Below are positions 7,114-7,160 of a DNA stretch of 7,160 nucleotides, one piece after another. Positions within the stretch are counted from its first letter, which is position 1. The number at the start of each line of letters is the position of its first letter. This DNA comes from an uncultured Pseudomonadota bacterium (GTDB lineage Bacteria; Pseudomonadota; Gammaproteobacteria; Burkholderiales; Eutrophovitaceae): positions 1-7,160 of the forward strand of contig CAJXPC010000086.1 of the NCBI GenBank assembly GCA_913057845.1. The letters run 5' to 3'. The position numbers and the translations under genes are program-made. The notes beneath the pieces are model-generated. The model made no database searches. It was not told where the DNA came from and saw only the letters and a program-made list of their open reading frames with translations.

Positions 7114-7160
7114 CTGTCTCTTATACACATCTCCGAGCCCACGAGACCTCTCTACATCTC
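7114..7160 (-). other. Illumina Nextera i7-side adapter, inverted copy (artificial)
   Basis: Exact reverse complement of 1-47: Tn5 mosaic end CTGTCTCTTATACACATCT at 7114-7132, read-2 primer segment 7133-7147, index CTCTCTAC at 7148-7155 and the P7 remnant ATCTC at 7156-7160. It cuts the DUF4390 signal peptide. The identical adapter and index at both ends suggests a tagmented fragment amplified or assembled with a single adapter type. Confidence 0.98.

Noticed and set aside
1..7160. 47-bp perfect terminal inverted repeats suggesting a transposon or linear replicon
   Set aside because: The repeat is fully explained by the Nextera adapter (mosaic end, read-2 primer, index, P7 remnant), and the genes inside are core chromosomal genes with no transposase.

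Overview
The window is one 7.07-kb bacterial insert (48-7113) flanked by identical, inverted 47-bp Illumina Nextera adapter sequences (1-47 and 7114-7160). The ends are therefore artificial, and both outermost genes are cut by the library break. Every real gene lies on the minus strand, coding density is high, and no gene-free stretch exceeds about 142 bp. There are no RNA genes, mobile elements, CRISPR arrays or recognisable foreign segments.

Layout in the direction of transcription (right to left): (1) a DUF4390 secreted or periplasmic protein, missing only its first few codons (7113-6560); (2) NtrY-type membrane histidine kinase (6560-4389), whose ATG shares one base with the DUF4390 stop codon; (3) NtrX-type response regulator (4386-3136), two bases after the ntrY stop; (4) a 142-bp intergenic region with a weak promoter candidate and a small hairpin; (5) transketolase (2993-996); (6) a 68-bp gap with a strong Shine-Dalgarno sequence and a promoter-like sequence; (7) class I glyceraldehyde-3-phosphate dehydrogenase (927-48), missing roughly its last 40 residues.

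Two functional units meet here. The first is a signalling cassette (DUF4390-ntrY-ntrX, usually found after rsmB/fmt in Beta- and some Gammaproteobacteria). The second is the start of a central-carbon operon (tkt-gap, typically continuing into pgk, pyk and fba in the same groups). Both gene orders and the protein sequences point to a proteobacterium, more likely Beta- than Gammaproteobacteria, with AT-leaning composition. The species cannot be fixed from this window.

The most notable biology is the NtrX protein. Its receiver and Fis-type DNA-binding domains are intact, but the AAA+ domain between them has lost Walker A, the GAFTGA loop, the Walker B aspartate, the sensor asparagine, the arginine fingers and the sensor II arginine. 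It is predicted to be unable to hydrolyse ATP or remodel sigma-54 polymerase, so it should act as a phosphorylation-switched DNA-binding regulator working some other way. I see no wholly undescribed system; the rest is ordinary core genome.
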